The notes: a model not told the origin generated them from the letters alone. Positions 17,980 through 27,978 are shown, numbered from the stretch's first letter. The stretch is 64,000 nt of DNA from Reinekea sp. G2M2-21 (GCF_015687175.1 NZ_JADPQG010000001.1:806001-870000), one strand, 5' to 3'. Program-made: numbers and translations.

Positions 17980-19494
17980 TCACTGTTCGATTGCAGATTC
18001 GCTGGCCGCGCGACGGGCAAATACCCACAGACCCGCCAACACGAGAATGCACAAATAGACGGGGGTTGCTGCGGGCAGCCTCTGGAAGGGTGTTAGACCA
18101 CTGCGCAAGGTCAGTTCCCCAATAACTTCTGCCTCAACAAATTGTTCGGATCGTTTCACAATGGTGCCGTTGGCGTCAATCAGCGCTGAAACCCCATTTT
18201 GGGTCGCGCGCAGTACCGAGCGGCCGTTTTCAATGGCGCGCATTTGCGTGATTTGCAGGTGTTGATGCGGCCCCAATGAGTCGCCGAACCAAGCATCGTT
18301 ACTGACCACCGTTATCAGGTCCGCATCTTTGGCCAGGTTACGGACTAAATCCGGGTAGGCCGCTTCATAACAGATGACCGGTGCCGCAAAATAGGGCTGT
18401 TCCGCCAGCGTAAAGGGAATGGGCGATTGTGCGGTGGGCGCTGGGTACATGGTCGACATCGGCAAATCGAAAAAAGCGATTAACCCGCGCAGGTATTTTT
18501 CCAATGGAACGTACTCTCCGAACGGCACCAGGTGCTGTTTCAGATATTCGCCACTGGCGGTGCCATAGCCTTTCATCGAATTATAAAAGCGACCATCCTT
18601 CAGCAATAAGACGCCGGTAATAATAGCTTGGTCGCGCTGTTCGCCGATGTTTTGGATTTGACTCATGAAATAAGGTATCTGCTCTGGTCGCCGGGTCATG
18701 GCGGCTTCGGGCCACAGGACCAGGTCGATGTCGGTCATCGCTCCAATAGAAGTCCCATAAAAATTCAGCGTGGGTGTCTGTTGTGCGCTGCTCCATTTGG
18801 TGCGCTGATCGACATTACTCTGTACAGCGGCTGTTTTCAGCGTGCGCAATTCCTGGGTCCAGCTAGAGGCTGGTTTGGCGATGCCGAGTAGAAAGAGTAA
18901 CGCCAGAAAACCGAGGGCAACTCCTGCGTAGCTGAAGGACCTAACCGTTCGATGACGAGCCCAGTGCAACAATGACTTCAACAACCATGCGCTGCTGAGT
19001 GCTAACATCAGGCTCAGGCCGTAAATCCCGACGACGGCAGCCAATTGACCAATAGCTAAGTCCGTAAAAGCATAACCGGCCAACAGCCAGGGCATGCCGG
19101 TCAAAAACCATTCCCGTATCCATTCGTTAATGACCCACCACAGCGGCGAGACCAAGAGCAGGGCAAGCGGCAGGGCACGCAGAAATCGTTGGAAAAACCA
19201 CATTTGGAACAGGTGAAACAGAGCCATAAGCAGGCAAAACCCACCGGTGAGCACAAGTGACAACCAAACCGGCGTGTCCACCGTTTGCATACTGCCATAA
19301 ATCCACGAAACCCCTAGGGTGAAGTAGCCGACGCCATATAACCAACCGAACCAGGCGGCTTCTTTGGTCGTACTCGCCTGAAAACTCAGCCAGAAAAACC
19401 CACCGACACCGATAAACATCAACGGCCAGAAATGAAAAGGAGCAAGAGCAAGAGGTACACAAAGACCGAAGATGATAGCCAGAGCAGCGCGCAT
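17980..19494 (-). CDS. lnt: Apolipoprotein N-acyltransferase
   Basis: This is an inner-membrane enzyme of 504 residues that adds the third acyl chain to the N-terminal cysteine of lipoproteins. Six or so N-terminal helices (about 1-205) are followed by a periplasmic nitrilase-like domain. The catalytic triad is visible as Glu in LWPEAAMT, Lys in LLLKDGRFYN and Cys in VICYEAAYPD. A last helix near the C-terminus (about 470-490) anchors the domain. It is monocistronic here, without its frequent neighbours ybeX/corC. Confidence 0.96.
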   Translation of the reverse strand: MRAALAIIFGLCVPLALAPFHFWPLMFIGVGGFFWLSFQASTTKEAAWFGWLYGVGYFTLGVSWIYGSMQTVDTPVWLSLVLTGGFCLLMALFHLFQMWFFQRFLRALPLALLLVSPLWWVINEWIREWFLTGMPWLLAGYAFTDLAIGQLAAVVGIYGLSLMLALSSAWLLKSLLHWARHRTVRSFSYAGVALGFLALLFLLGIAKPASSWTQELRTLKTAAVQSNVDQRTKWSSAQQTPTLNFYGTSIGAMTDIDLVLWPEAAMTRRPEQIPYFMSQIQNIGEQRDQAIITGVLLLKDGRFYNSMKGYGTASGEYLKQHLVPFGEYVPLEKYLRGLIAFFDLPMSTMYPAPTAQSPIPFTLAEQPYFAAPVICYEAAYPDLVRNLAKDADLITVVSNDAWFGDSLGPHQHLQITQMRAIENGRSVLRATQNGVSALIDANGTIVKRSEQFVEAEVIGELTLRSGLTPFQRLPAATPVYLCILVLAGLWVFARRAASESAIEQ

Positions 19495-19854
19495 AATGAT
19501 GTCAGTAATGTCCGTGGTTTATTCGAAGCTTTACACTGTAACCGAGCCCGACGGCTAAATCTATTTGTCTGCAAGTATTAACTTTTTGAAGAACACGATA
19601 CTGCCTTTCCTTGGACGTTCGTTCGACTCCTAAGTTTTAATTCATTTTTTTGAATGATTAGAGTTATTACACAGCGAAGTGCATTCAAATGCACCGCGAA
19701 TTCTTGGTGTGAATGACGCTCGCACAATCCAAAAGCAGAGCAGTGGCGTGGGAAGGTGATACTTATTGAAACTCAAATTTTTAATTAATATCTGGTTGTC
19801 AGTAAGTGTTTTCCCATATCCTAAGCAAAGCAAAGTGACTATGGAAAGTTAAGA
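19495..19854. other. Intergenic region between lnt and the Nudix gene
   Basis: About 360 bases, relatively A/T-rich, between divergent genes. It should carry both promoters. I see no gene, clear operator or hairpin with a T-run. Confidence 0.5.
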
Positions 19855-20388
19855 ATGATAAAGACCCTATCGACAACAATCATGTATGAAAACAAATGGA
19901 TGCGGGTGCGCGAGGATATAGTGGAGCGTGCCAGCGGTGCCGAAGGATTATTTGGTGTCGTGGAAAAACCAGATTTTGCCGCCATTATCGCTGTGGATAA
20001 TGGTCATATCCATTTGGTTGAACAATACCGCTATCCCGTGCAAATGCGCAGCTTGGAAATACCCATGGGCGCTTGGCCTGAACAACCCAACGCCGACCCT
20101 TTGGAGTTAGCCCATGGCGAACTGCAGGAAGAAACCGGGTATCGCGCTGGCCGTATGGAGAAAATCGGGTTTCACTATGTGGATAATGGCGGTGCGACCT
20201 TAGGGTGTCATGTATTCTTTGCCACGCAACTGAGCTTTGTTGGTAAAAATCTTGATGCCGAAGAAGAAGATTTGGTGTCCCTGACCTTGCCCGTAGCCGA
20301 TTTCGAACAAAAAATTATTCAGGGGGATATTTTGGATGCGTGTACCATTGCCTGTTACGGGTTGGCTAGGCTGAAGGGGTTGGTTTAA
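19855..20388 (+). CDS. Nudix hydrolase (ADP-ribose pyrophosphatase-like)
   Basis: This is a 177-residue Nudix protein. The Nudix helix reads LELAHGELQEETGYRAG, with the metal-binding Glu residues of the EExG core intact. The arginine that normally starts REL is replaced by Gly, as in a subgroup whose box reads ARGEL. The region before it (IPMGAWPEQPNADP) carries a longer insert than usual. The protein likely hydrolyses a nucleoside diphosphate derivative such as ADP-ribose; the substrate is not certain. GGAAAG precedes the ATG. Confidence 0.85.
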   Translation: MIKTLSTTIMYENKWMRVREDIVERASGAEGLFGVVEKPDFAAIIAVDNGHIHLVEQYRYPVQMRSLEIPMGAWPEQPNADPLELAHGELQEETGYRAGRMEKIGFHYVDNGGATLGCHVFFATQLSFVGKNLDAEEEDLVSLTLPVADFEQKIIQGDILDACTIACYGLARLKGLV

Positions 20389-20405
20389 TCGGAATTGGCT
20401 GGGTT

Positions 20406-20831
20406 ATGAGTTCGGAGACAAAAATATCGCCTGAAGAGTTTCATATCAAGTTGGAAAAGAGACTGCGCACGTATAGCGTTTCGCTAATGAATAACACAAA
20501 GTGGCGAGAGTTGTTTTGCAGGATTGCTGCTACTGGTTTGTGGTTTAAAGTTTCGACGATTTGGAACGTAGAATCATCGATTCTCCAGAAGATAACTCAG
20601 GCGCATTTTGAAAAAGAGTTTATTGGGGATGGTTGTCTTGTCGGTGGTCCCCTTTTTTATAAGGAAATTTTCCAGCTTCGCGTATTGAGATATCAACCGG
20701 AGTCGAAAATAAATGAAAAAGTTGAATATGATGATGTCCGTTGGCAGTCGTTTCTAGCCTCCTTAGATGAGGTGGGGGAGATTCCTGTAACGATACACAG
20801 ATCTGAAGCAGTGATTCAAGGATATCGGTGA
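20406..20831 (+). CDS. DUF6678-like hypothetical protein
   Basis: This is a soluble protein of 141 residues. The stretch SLMNNTKWRELF followed by GLWFKVSTIW and FIGDGCLVGGPLFYKEIFQL resembles the DUF6678 family, recalled from memory and not verified. No signal peptide, membrane segment or catalytic motif is seen. The gene is more A/T-rich than its neighbours, which hints at recent acquisition. It follows the Nudix gene by 17 bases and may be read through from it. The function is unknown. Confidence 0.65.
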   Translation: MSSETKISPEEFHIKLEKRLRTYSVSLMNNTKWRELFCRIAATGLWFKVSTIWNVESSILQKITQAHFEKEFIGDGCLVGGPLFYKEIFQLRVLRYQPESKINEKVEYDDVRWQSFLASLDEVGEIPVTIHRSEAVIQGYR

Positions 20832-20897
20832 TCGTTTTAAAGCGTTAAAAAGTTGCTGAGTTGGGCTATTTTTAAAACCAGTCAGCAACTCTGACTG

Positions 20898-22160
20898 TCA
20901 ATCTGCTTGCGCTAAAAATTGCTCCAAAATTGCCAGCTCTGGGTTTAATCTCCTGACTGCCGACTCCGCAAGAGTGAGCGTTTTTGTCGGGTTGAACGAC
21001 TGTAGTAGCTTCAAATAAAAGTAAGGGTTTTTGTTGCGATTTTTCTTATCAAAAACTTCTTTTACGAAGGCGTCCAACAACTTGGTCGGTGGTGATGCTT
21101 TTTGCAGATCACGGGAAACAATCAGTTCCTGAACTTCGTTATCTAACGTTTTTACTTGGTCTTTTATTGCGGTCATTAAATCGCGGTAGCTGTATTGTTT
21201 TACCCGCTCAATGCCCAGTAAATCGGCGCAGACTTCCAGCGTTTTCAGCAGTACCCGGCGATCGTGCTTCATGTTGTCCGGAAACAGGCTGTGCAGTGAC
21301 TCGGCACTATCTTTGTTTAGTTGTTCCGACCATTCTCGTTCCAGGTTGTCATCCGGTTCGAGGAAGTACTTGTAACCAATCAATTGCCCGAATGCGGCCC
21401 TGGTGTCCAGATAACCCAATTGCCAGAATTTCTCAATAAATTCGGGATTGAAGTCAAAGGCGTTGCCCATGTCGATGGAGTTTTTGATATAGACAGTTTG
21501 AGTGCCGTCGGTTTTCGGGCGGCGGTTAAAGCCGATGCCGGATATGTCGACCAGAATGATTTTCCGGTATCCGCGGCGACGGGCCATCCGGAAAGGGACG
21601 TTGTCGTATAACCCACCGTCGAGGTATTTTTTTCCGGCAATTTCGGGGCTGGAAAATCCAGGGAATGCGGCGCTGGCCATAACGTAATTGATCAACTGCC
21701 CCGGTTCCATGTCTTCAACAAACACTTCCCTGGGTTTAAAATCACTAAGGTTAACGGTGGTGACGCCAAAATCGATGCCCTTGTCGCGGATGACATCTTC
21801 TTTGATGTTGGCTTCCAGAGATTCCCGCATAGGTGTCGTATCTAAGCCACGTTTTTCAACAACATTGCGGTACACGCCTTGCCAATAACTGAGGTCGTGT
21901 TCTTTAAAACTTAATTCGTCGGCGAGCGCTTTGTCCTTGTGCAGGCGGATAAGCGACTTCAGGTTCATTGAACGTGCAATCGTCAGCAGTTCCTGTTCGG
22001 CACCCTGTACCAGAAAGGCAGAAATAACGGCACCAATTGAGTTGCCGATAAAGGCGTTTACGGGAATGTCCAGTTCTTTCAGAGCCTGCCATACACCGAT
22101 ATGATAGACACCTTTAGCGCCACCACCGCCAAGGACCAGACAATAGGGTTGTTGTTTCAT
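20898..22160 (-). CDS. Patatin-like phospholipase
   Basis: This is a 420-residue protein with an N-terminal patatin domain (about 1-205). The oxyanion loop is GGGGAKGVYH, the nucleophile elbow is GNSIGA (GxSxG) and the catalytic Asp is in LDGGLYDN. The C-terminal half is helical and not recognised. Patatins deacylate phospholipids. The longest frame starts at 22241 and would overlap the divergent GNAT gene; AAAGG before the ATG at 22160 (MKQQPYCLVLGGGG) is the better start. There is no signal peptide, so it is probably cytosolic or membrane-associated. Confidence 0.88.
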   Translation of the reverse strand: MKQQPYCLVLGGGGAKGVYHIGVWQALKELDIPVNAFIGNSIGAVISAFLVQGAEQELLTIARSMNLKSLIRLHKDKALADELSFKEHDLSYWQGVYRNVVEKRGLDTTPMRESLEANIKEDVIRDKGIDFGVTTVNLSDFKPREVFVEDMEPGQLINYVMASAAFPGFSSPEIAGKKYLDGGLYDNVPFRMARRRGYRKIILVDISGIGFNRRPKTDGTQTVYIKNSIDMGNAFDFNPEFIEKFWQLGYLDTRAAFGQLIGYKYFLEPDDNLEREWSEQLNKDSAESLHSLFPDNMKHDRRVLLKTLEVCADLLGIERVKQYSYRDLMTAIKDQVKTLDNEVQELIVSRDLQKASPPTKLLDAFVKEVFDKKNRNKNPYFYLKLLQSFNPTKTLTLAESAVRRLNPELAILEQFLAQAD

Positions 22161-22231
22161 AAGTTCAGCGACCTTTGGAATTCCGTCTCGATGGCGGCAT
22201 CTTACCACTAATCGAAATAGGAGGTCTTTGA

Positions 22232-22690
22232 GTGAGCGCAACGAAGCGTTATTCGATCGAGTTTGCCCGACGCGAACAGCTCAGTGATGTTTTGGGTTTG
22301 ATTGATCAGTTTGAGCGGGACGTCACTGCGCGTCCATGCGACCATGTCTTAGACCAAATCTACGATCAGCTGACATCGTGCGGTGGCGTTGTGTTATTGG
22401 CGGGTAGTGACGGCCGGTCAGTAGGGACCTGCACCGTGAATATCTGCGCAAACCTGAGTTGGGGTGGGCGCCCTTATGCCATAATCGAAAACGTGATCGT
22501 TGCCGCAGACTACCGCCAACAGGGAGTCGGCAAAGCATTGCTGGAAAAGGCGATAGAACACTCCCGGAATGCCGGTTGTTATAAGGTAGCTCTGATGACC
22601 GGTTCAACAAAAGAAAGCACATTGCGTTTTTACGAAAACGCCGGTTTCGAACAATCCAAAACCGGCTTTCAGATTCGGTTCAATGCGTAA
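22232..22690 (+). CDS. GNAT-family N-acetyltransferase
   Basis: This is a 152-residue acetyltransferase with the acetyl-CoA-binding motif A at YRQQGVGKALLEKA and a C-terminal FYENAGFE segment, both typical of the family. It starts with GTG at 22232, preceded by a near-perfect AGGAGGT six bases upstream, which decides the start despite the rarer codon. The substrate is unknown. It is divergent from the patatin gene and convergent with the debranching enzyme gene, ending ten bases from it. Confidence 0.88.
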   Translation: MSATKRYSIEFARREQLSDVLGLIDQFERDVTARPCDHVLDQIYDQLTSCGGVVLLAGSDGRSVGTCTVNICANLSWGGRPYAIIENVIVAADYRQQGVGKALLEKAIEHSRNAGCYKVALMTGSTKESTLRFYENAGFEQSKTGFQIRFNA

Positions 22691-22699
22691 CAGGTATCG

Positions 22700-24676
22700 T
22701 TAGCCGGGTACCTGAAGCTGATACTTATCGACCACACGCAGCAATTCTGCGACTGACCAGGCTTGATTGAAGCAACCACGGGCAGTATTCGGGGCATCGC
22801 CATCAAAAATTTCTGATACGCCCAGAATACCGGCTTCGTAGTAAAAATGCTGTTTCAGACCCATCAATAGCTGCTCAGCAAAGTGTTTGTCTTTGGTGAC
22901 TGTCATCAACGCATCAATAAAGGACCCCATCGGCCAAGCCCAGACGGTCCCCTGATGGTAGGCGATATCCCGTTCGTGAAGCGGACCATAGTAGCGTCCC
23001 TCATAACTTGCATGAGTCGGGCTTAAGCTGCGCAAGCCAACGGGCGTGTACAGCTGTTGATAAACGACATTAAATACCCGCTGTTGTTGCGCCGGTGTTA
23101 GCGGTGAAAAGGGCAAACTGACGGCGATAATCTGGTTGCAGCGGATGTCATCGTTTTTCTCCGTTGGCGTGACATAATCAAAACAGTAGCCACTGGCTTC
23201 ATTCCAGAAAGTTGACTGAAAACTCACCCGCACGCTGACGATCAAATCGGCGTAATCACATTGATGGTCTTCAAAACGCTCCTTACATTGCTGAGCAAAA
23301 CACAGTGCGTTATACCAAAGGGCATTGATTTCGACCGCTTTGCCAAAGCGCGGCGTCACCGCAAAATTATTAAACTTAACGTCCATCCAGGTCAGTTGCG
23401 TGTCTTTATCCCCACCCTGAATCAGTCCGTCGTCATCCATACCGATCCCATAGCGGGTTCCAATGGTGTGATGGCGGATAACCTCTTTCAGGTCGTCGTA
23501 CAGTTTAAGGTGGACAAAATCCCAGTCGCCACTGTACTCAACGTATTGTTGAATCGCCCAGAAAAACCATAATGTGGCGTCAATGGTGTTGTACTTGAGG
23601 GGCTCTCCCGAACGATCAGGAAATTTGTTGGGCAGCATGCCACCGTTTAAATAGTGCGCGAACGTTTTCAAAATCGATTTGGCCAAATCGAATTGTCCGG
23701 TCGCCAGGGTTGCACCGGGTAGTGCAATCATCGTATCCCGCCCCCAATCGCCGAACCAGGGAAACCCAGCCAAAATGGTCTTACCATTAACAGACTTTCG
23801 GTCGGCGACCAGCTGCAGTGCGCTGTGCGCGAGATCGTTGGCAAAATCATTGTGGCTGAATCGTGTTTGTTTCGCGGCCAGTACTTGCTGATAGGCCTGC
23901 TCACCGTTAGGCCAGTGGTCATGCAAGGTGCCTATCATGTAGCAGCTATCCCCCGGTGAGAGGACAACCTGTGTGGTTTGGACTTTTAAACTGCAGTCGC
24001 GTTGCGGGTAACCCTGATCTTCCAGCTCTATCGGGTAAACCAGGTCACTGGTTTGGTTAGCCACATCTGGCGTTAACCACTGCGTACTTGTCGCTTGTGG
24101 ATTTGACGTCACCTGCACCCCAAGCTTTAAAGACAGTTGCCCAGAACTGACGCACTGCCGTTGGCTATCTGTTATCCAGTTTGTCAGATTCTGTTCTGAA
24201 AAACGGGGTAAGTGGTCGCCTGCGGGGCGGAAGTGGACAAAGTTGCTCAGTTCTAACGTCACTTCGGGTTTGGGTGAGCGTAACAGGCTGTATTTGATCA
24301 GCGTGGTTTCCTTGCCCAGCTCCATGAACAATTCTTTTTTAAGCAGATGACCATTCACCTCATAGTGCCAAGTCGGAATGGGGGCAGAGGTATAGTGCAG
24401 TAAATATTGTTCGCCGCCATCCCCGGTCACTGTTGTGCCATCCAACCATTGACGGGCATCGAGGCTTACATTTTCGAGCGTTTCAACGCATGCGTGCCAG
24501 GTGAGCATTCGGTCCATGGGTGGAATAACGGAATGAATCAACAAACCATGGAATTTACGTGATAACCCCCCATTGACGCTTAAACTGGCAAAACTGCCAG
24601 TACCATTGGTGACTAAACATTCGGTTTTGTTGGCGATAGCAGGGGTATGGAGCAGGGCTCTGGGTAAGACGCGCAT
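22700..24676 (-). CDS. Glycogen debranching enzyme-like amylo-alpha-1,6-glucosidase
   Basis: This is a 658-residue protein with an N-terminal GDE_N beta-sandwich domain (about 15-235, with TNGTGSFASLSVNGG) and a C-terminal (alpha/alpha)6 GH133-like catalytic domain (about 280-650). Key stretches are FPWFGDWGRDTMIALPG, the putative acid region around YGPLHERDIAYHQGTVWAWP, and YNTIDATLWFF. Such proteins hydrolyse alpha-1,6 branches left after phosphorylase action. No other glycogen gene is in the window. The C-terminus and start agree with the family's usual length. Confidence 0.88.
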   Translation of the reverse strand: MRVLPRALLHTPAIANKTECLVTNGTGSFASLSVNGGLSRKFHGLLIHSVIPPMDRMLTWHACVETLENVSLDARQWLDGTTVTGDGGEQYLLHYTSAPIPTWHYEVNGHLLKKELFMELGKETTLIKYSLLRSPKPEVTLELSNFVHFRPAGDHLPRFSEQNLTNWITDSQRQCVSSGQLSLKLGVQVTSNPQATSTQWLTPDVANQTSDLVYPIELEDQGYPQRDCSLKVQTTQVVLSPGDSCYMIGTLHDHWPNGEQAYQQVLAAKQTRFSHNDFANDLAHSALQLVADRKSVNGKTILAGFPWFGDWGRDTMIALPGATLATGQFDLAKSILKTFAHYLNGGMLPNKFPDRSGEPLKYNTIDATLWFFWAIQQYVEYSGDWDFVHLKLYDDLKEVIRHHTIGTRYGIGMDDDGLIQGGDKDTQLTWMDVKFNNFAVTPRFGKAVEINALWYNALCFAQQCKERFEDHQCDYADLIVSVRVSFQSTFWNEASGYCFDYVTPTEKNDDIRCNQIIAVSLPFSPLTPAQQQRVFNVVYQQLYTPVGLRSLSPTHASYEGRYYGPLHERDIAYHQGTVWAWPMGSFIDALMTVTKDKHFAEQLLMGLKQHFYYEAGILGVSEIFDGDAPNTARGCFNQAWSVAELLRVVDKYQLQVPG

Positions 24677-24807
24677 AAGTGACTCGACATTATGATTATG
24701 CCGGAGAATTCTAGCGAGTTCAGATGGTGCCGTCGGATGGAATTATCAGCGGGCTTGAGAACGCAACCCGCGGTGCGAGTTGCGCGTTTGTAGGCTGAGA
24801 AATGGAC

Positions 24808-24993
24808 CTACAGCAGGTGGGGGTTGGCGCGCTTATAGTCGCGTAACGCTTTGCGGGCACCCTCAACCTGGCCATACAGGCGCATGCGTTCGGCTTTATC
24901 GCCGGTACCGTTTGGGTTTTCCTTTACAAAGGCTCTTTTTTCTTCTTCGGCTCTTTCAATCGCTAATTCTAGTGCTTCTAGTTGTTCGTCCAT
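24808..24993 (-). CDS. Small charged helical protein
   Basis: This is a 61-residue protein rich in Glu, Lys, Arg and Ala, predicted to be almost wholly alpha-helical with coiled-coil character (LEALELAIERAEEEKRAF). GAGGG five bases before the ATG is a good ribosome-binding site, and codon use is like that of neighbouring genes. I do not recognise a family. It stands alone between the debranching enzyme gene and the kbl promoter region. Confidence 0.65.
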   Translation of the reverse strand: MDEQLEALELAIERAEEEKRAFVKENPNGTGDKAERMRLYGQVEGARKALRDYKRANPHLL

Positions 24994-25335
24994 TGGTTCC
25001 CTCGATCTGTCTGTGTAAGCAATGGTTTAGTGTTGGCTCCCTGCCGTTCTAACCCTGCTTTTAAGTGTAGTCGACGCCCTCTAATTTTCGAACTTCCGAT
25101 ATCCGGGGCGTTTTAACGCGGTGCATTGTGACAAATCCGCCGTTTCTGTTCTACTTTTTGTGATGGGTTTCAAAAAAGTTTACATTAGAAAACAATTATG
25201 TAGTGCCCAGAATGAAACGATTGGAAACTAGAAATGACAACGGCGGAATTGCCTTTTTTACGGGCAAGCGTTGCAATTTAGGGTGTACAACCAGACTCTT
25301 TATCAACTGAATTTCTAAAAATAAGAGGGCATTGC
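24994..25335. other. Intergenic region upstream of kbl
   Basis: About 340 bases between the divergent small helical protein gene and kbl. It should contain the kbl-tdh promoter. An A/T-rich stretch near 25175-25200 (TTTACATTAGAAAACAATTATG) is promoter-like, but spacing does not give a clear -35/-10 pair. No gene or terminator is seen. Confidence 0.45.
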
Positions 25336-26523
25336 ATGTCGAAAGACCTGTTAACTCGTCTACCCGAGCAGCTTCGCAGCCTGAAAAGCGAAGGATTATT
25401 CAAGGCAGAACGGGTCATCGAAGGACCGCAGGGCGCCAACATTCATACCAAATCGGGTGATGTCATTAACCTATGCGCTAACAATTACCTGGGGTTGGCC
25501 AACCACCCCGATCTGATTAAGGCGGCGAAGGACGGTTTGGACCAATATGGTTTTGGTGCCGCTTCTGTGCGCTTTATCTGCGGAACCCAACAGGTCCACA
25601 AAGAATTGGAACGGGCCCTAAGTGATTTTCTGGGTATGGATGACACCATTCTATATTCCAGTTGTTTTGACGCCAACGGCGGCCTGTTTGAGACACTACT
25701 CGGTGAAAATGACGCCGTCATTTCGGATGCGCTGAACCACGCTTCTATTATTGATGGTGTTAGGCTTTGCAAAGCGAAGCGCTATCGTTACGCGAATAAC
25801 AACATGGCTGAATTAGAGCAGGCCCTGAAAGACTCGCAAGATGCGGACACCAGACTGATTGTGACCGACGGTGTTTTTTCGATGGATGGGGTCATCGCCA
25901 ACCTGTCTGCTATTTGCGATCTGGCCGACCAATATGATGCTTTGGTCATGGTCGACGATAGCCATGCCGTGGGCTTTATGGGTGAAAACGGCAAGGGTAG
26001 TCATGAATATTGTGGGGTTATGGGCCGGGTTGACATTATCACCGGCACGCTGGGTAAGGCGTTAGGCGGTGCCAGTGGCGGGTATACGGCAGCACGCCAA
26101 CCCATTGTCGACTGGTTACGGCAGCGCTCACGCCCCTACCTGTTTTCCAATTCGCTGGCACCCAGTATTGCCAGTACCACACTGAAAGTCCTGAGTATGA
26201 TTGAACAGGGGCACGCCCTGCGGGATGCTCTTTGGCAGCATGCGAGTTACTTTCGTGAAAAAATGTCAGCCGCCGGATTTACCCTTGCCGGGAAAGACCA
26301 CGCCATTATTCCGGTAATGATCGGCGACGCGGCACTGGCCACGCGTATGGCTGATGCCTTGCTGGCTAAAGGCGTCTATGTGATAGGGTTCAGTTTCCCT
26401 GTGGTGCCCAAAGGGCAGGCGCGTATACGTACACAGATGAATGCCGCGATGACACATGCCCAACTGGAGTATGTGGTGAATGCCTTTATCGAGGTGGGGA
26501 AAGAATTTGGAGTAATCGCATGA
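25336..26523 (+). CDS. kbl: 2-amino-3-ketobutyrate CoA ligase (glycine C-acetyltransferase)
   Basis: This pyridoxal-phosphate enzyme cleaves 2-amino-3-ketobutyrate with CoA to glycine and acetyl-CoA. It has 395 residues, the standard length. The alpha-oxoamine synthase features are [10 protein letters not shown] near the N-terminus, [10 protein letters not shown], and the PLP-binding lysine in [20 protein letters not shown] precedes the ATG. The stop overlaps the tdh start by four bases, so the two threonine-degradation enzymes are translationally coupled. Confidence 0.97.
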   Translation: MSKDLLTRLPEQLRSLKSEGLFKAERVIEGPQGANIHTKSGDVINLCANNYLGLANHPDLIKAAKDGLDQYGFGAASVRFICGTQQVHKELERALSDFLGMDDTILYSSCFDANGGLFETLLGENDAVISDALNHASIIDGVRLCKAKRYRYANNNMAELEQALKDSQDADTRLIVTDGVFSMDGVIANLSAICDLADQYDALVMVDDSHAVGFMGENGKGSHEYCGVMGRVDIITGTLGKALGGASGGYTAARQPIVDWLRQRSRPYLFSNSLAPSIASTTLKVLSMIEQGHALRDALWQHASYFREKMSAAGFTLAGKDHAIIPVMIGDAALATRMADALLAKGVYVIGFSFPVVPKGQARIRTQMNAAMTHAQLEYVVNAFIEVGKEFGVIA

Positions 26524-27545
26524 AAGCGCTGGCAAAGTTAAAAGCAGAACCCGGTATCTGGATGACCGATGTACCTGAACCAGAGGTGGGTCATAACGAT
26601 TTATTGATCAAAATCCGTAAAACAGCGATATGCGGCACCGATGTCCATATTTATAACTGGGATCACTGGTCTCAGGAAAATGTTCCGGTGGGGTTGGTCA
26701 CCGGCCATGAGTATGTTGGGGAAGTCGTGGGCATTGGTCAGGAAGTGAACGGGTTCAAAATTGGCGACCGAGTCAGTGGCGAAGGCCACATAACCTGTGG
26801 TCATTGCCGTAACTGCCGCGCCGGTCGCCGCCATCTGTGTCGAAATACGCAGGGCGTCGGTGTGAATCGAGCCGGTGCTTTCGCCGAGTATCTGGTGATC
26901 CCTGCCTTTAATGCGTTCAAATTGCCGGACGAAGTCACCGATGACATGGCCGCAATTTTCGATCCATTCGGTAACGCAGTACACACGGCCTTGAGTTTTA
27001 ACATGGTGGCAGAAGATGTTTTGATCACCGGGGCAGGTCCCATTGGTATTATGGCCGCTGCAGTGGCCAAACATGTCGGTGCCCGCAACATAGTGATCAC
27101 TGACATCAATGATTTCCGATTGGATCTTGCCAAGCAGATGGGTGCTTCGCGTACGGTAAACGTAGCGCGCGAATCGTTGACCGATGTGATGGCTCAAATT
27201 GGAATGAACGAAGGTTTTGACGTGGGTTTGGAAATGTCCGGAGTCCCGAGCGCGTTTCGTTCCATGCTGTCGTCTATGAACCATGGCGGCAAGATTGCCA
27301 TGTTAGGCATTCCACCAGAACAAATGGGTATTGATTGGAGCAAAATTATTTTTAAAGGACTGGAATTGAAGGGCATTTACGGCCGAGAAATGTTTGAGAC
27401 TTGGTATAAAATGGCAGGTCTGATTCAATCCGGACTCGATCTGAAGCCGATCATTACTCATCATTTCGGAGTCGATGATTTTCAAGAAGGTTTCGACGTG
27501 ATGCGTTCCGGTCAATCCGGGAAAGTGATTTTGGATTGGACCTAA
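26520..27545 (+). CDS. tdh: L-threonine 3-dehydrogenase
   Basis: This zinc- and NAD-dependent enzyme oxidises L-threonine to 2-amino-3-ketobutyrate, the Kbl substrate. It has 341 residues. The catalytic zinc site is shown by CGTDVHIY and GHEYVGEV, the structural zinc site by the four Cys of [15 protein letters not shown], and the NAD fold by [12 protein letters not shown]. It completes the kbl-tdh operon. Its terminator lies at 27731, separated from the stop by an inserted MITE-like element. Confidence 0.97.
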   Translation: MKALAKLKAEPGIWMTDVPEPEVGHNDLLIKIRKTAICGTDVHIYNWDHWSQENVPVGLVTGHEYVGEVVGIGQEVNGFKIGDRVSGEGHITCGHCRNCRAGRRHLCRNTQGVGVNRAGAFAEYLVIPAFNAFKLPDEVTDDMAAIFDPFGNAVHTALSFNMVAEDVLITGAGPIGIMAAAVAKHVGARNIVITDINDFRLDLAKQMGASRTVNVARESLTDVMAQIGMNEGFDVGLEMSGVPSAFRSMLSSMNHGGKIAMLGIPPEQMGIDWSKIIFKGLELKGIYGREMFETWYKMAGLIQSGLDLKPIITHHFGVDDFQEGFDVMRSGQSGKVILDWT

Positions 27546-27559
27546 ATCACGATTATTAC

Positions 27560-27727
27560 CTAGGGCAACTCTGATTAATTCAAATCACCTCAGTCCTATC
27601 AGATCGAAGGATGAGCGAGAAGTGTGTTGCAGGGAATGGCGAGTCCTTTTCAAAACACACAACAATGCTCAGTCATCTATCTGAAGGACTCGCTGATGTA
27701 GATAGCAATTATTCAAAGTTGCCCTAG
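27560..27727. mobile_element. MITE-like element, about 160 bp, flanked by CTAG
   Basis: The ends are inverted repeats: GGCAACTCTGATTAATTC at 27564-27581 and its near complement at 27706-27723 (15 of 18 positions match). Each end is bordered by CTAG, as expected for a four-base target duplication of the IS5 type. Further inside, 27599-27616 and 27667-27684 are complementary at 14 of 18 positions, so the element is a long imperfect palindrome. It encodes no protein. It lies between the tdh stop and the operon's terminator. Confidence 0.7.
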
Positions 27728-27730
27728 GAC

Positions 27731-27755
27731 AAAGCGCTCACTTGAGCGCTTTTTA
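27731..27755 (+). terminator. Rho-independent terminator of kbl-tdh
   Basis: AAGCGCTC and GAGCGCTT form a stem with a four-base loop, followed by TTTTAA. It lies 186 bases after tdh because of the intervening MITE-like element. Confidence 0.85.
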
Positions 27756-27851
27756 ACGTCTTTACCTTGAATAAATGGCACAACAAATCCCTTTTTAAAG
27801 AAATTATTTACAGATCCCCGGTGATGGCCTATTCCGAAGGGAGAATGAGCT

Positions 27852-27886
27852 CCCCCTGATAACATCCATTGGTTTTTATCAGGGGG
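27852..27886. terminator. Strong hairpin between convergent operons
   Basis: CCCCCTGATAA and TTATCAGGGGG pair perfectly over eleven bases around a thirteen-base loop. It lies downstream of the YtfQRT-YjfF operon, on whose strand no true T-run follows, so it may be a processing or stability hairpin instead of a classic terminator. Confidence 0.55.
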
Positions 27887-27978
27887 CTAACCCGAATCAT
27901 CAGACCGGATGAGACCCTGGACGACATAAGCAGAGTTGGATCCTCACACAGAACCAGTGAAAATCCAACATGAGTTCG

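Noticed and set aside
20851-20890. AGTTGCTGA/TCAGCAACT inverted repeat between the DUF6678-like and patatin genes.
   Set aside because: The loop is 22 bases long and no T-run follows; possible weak terminator but not supported.
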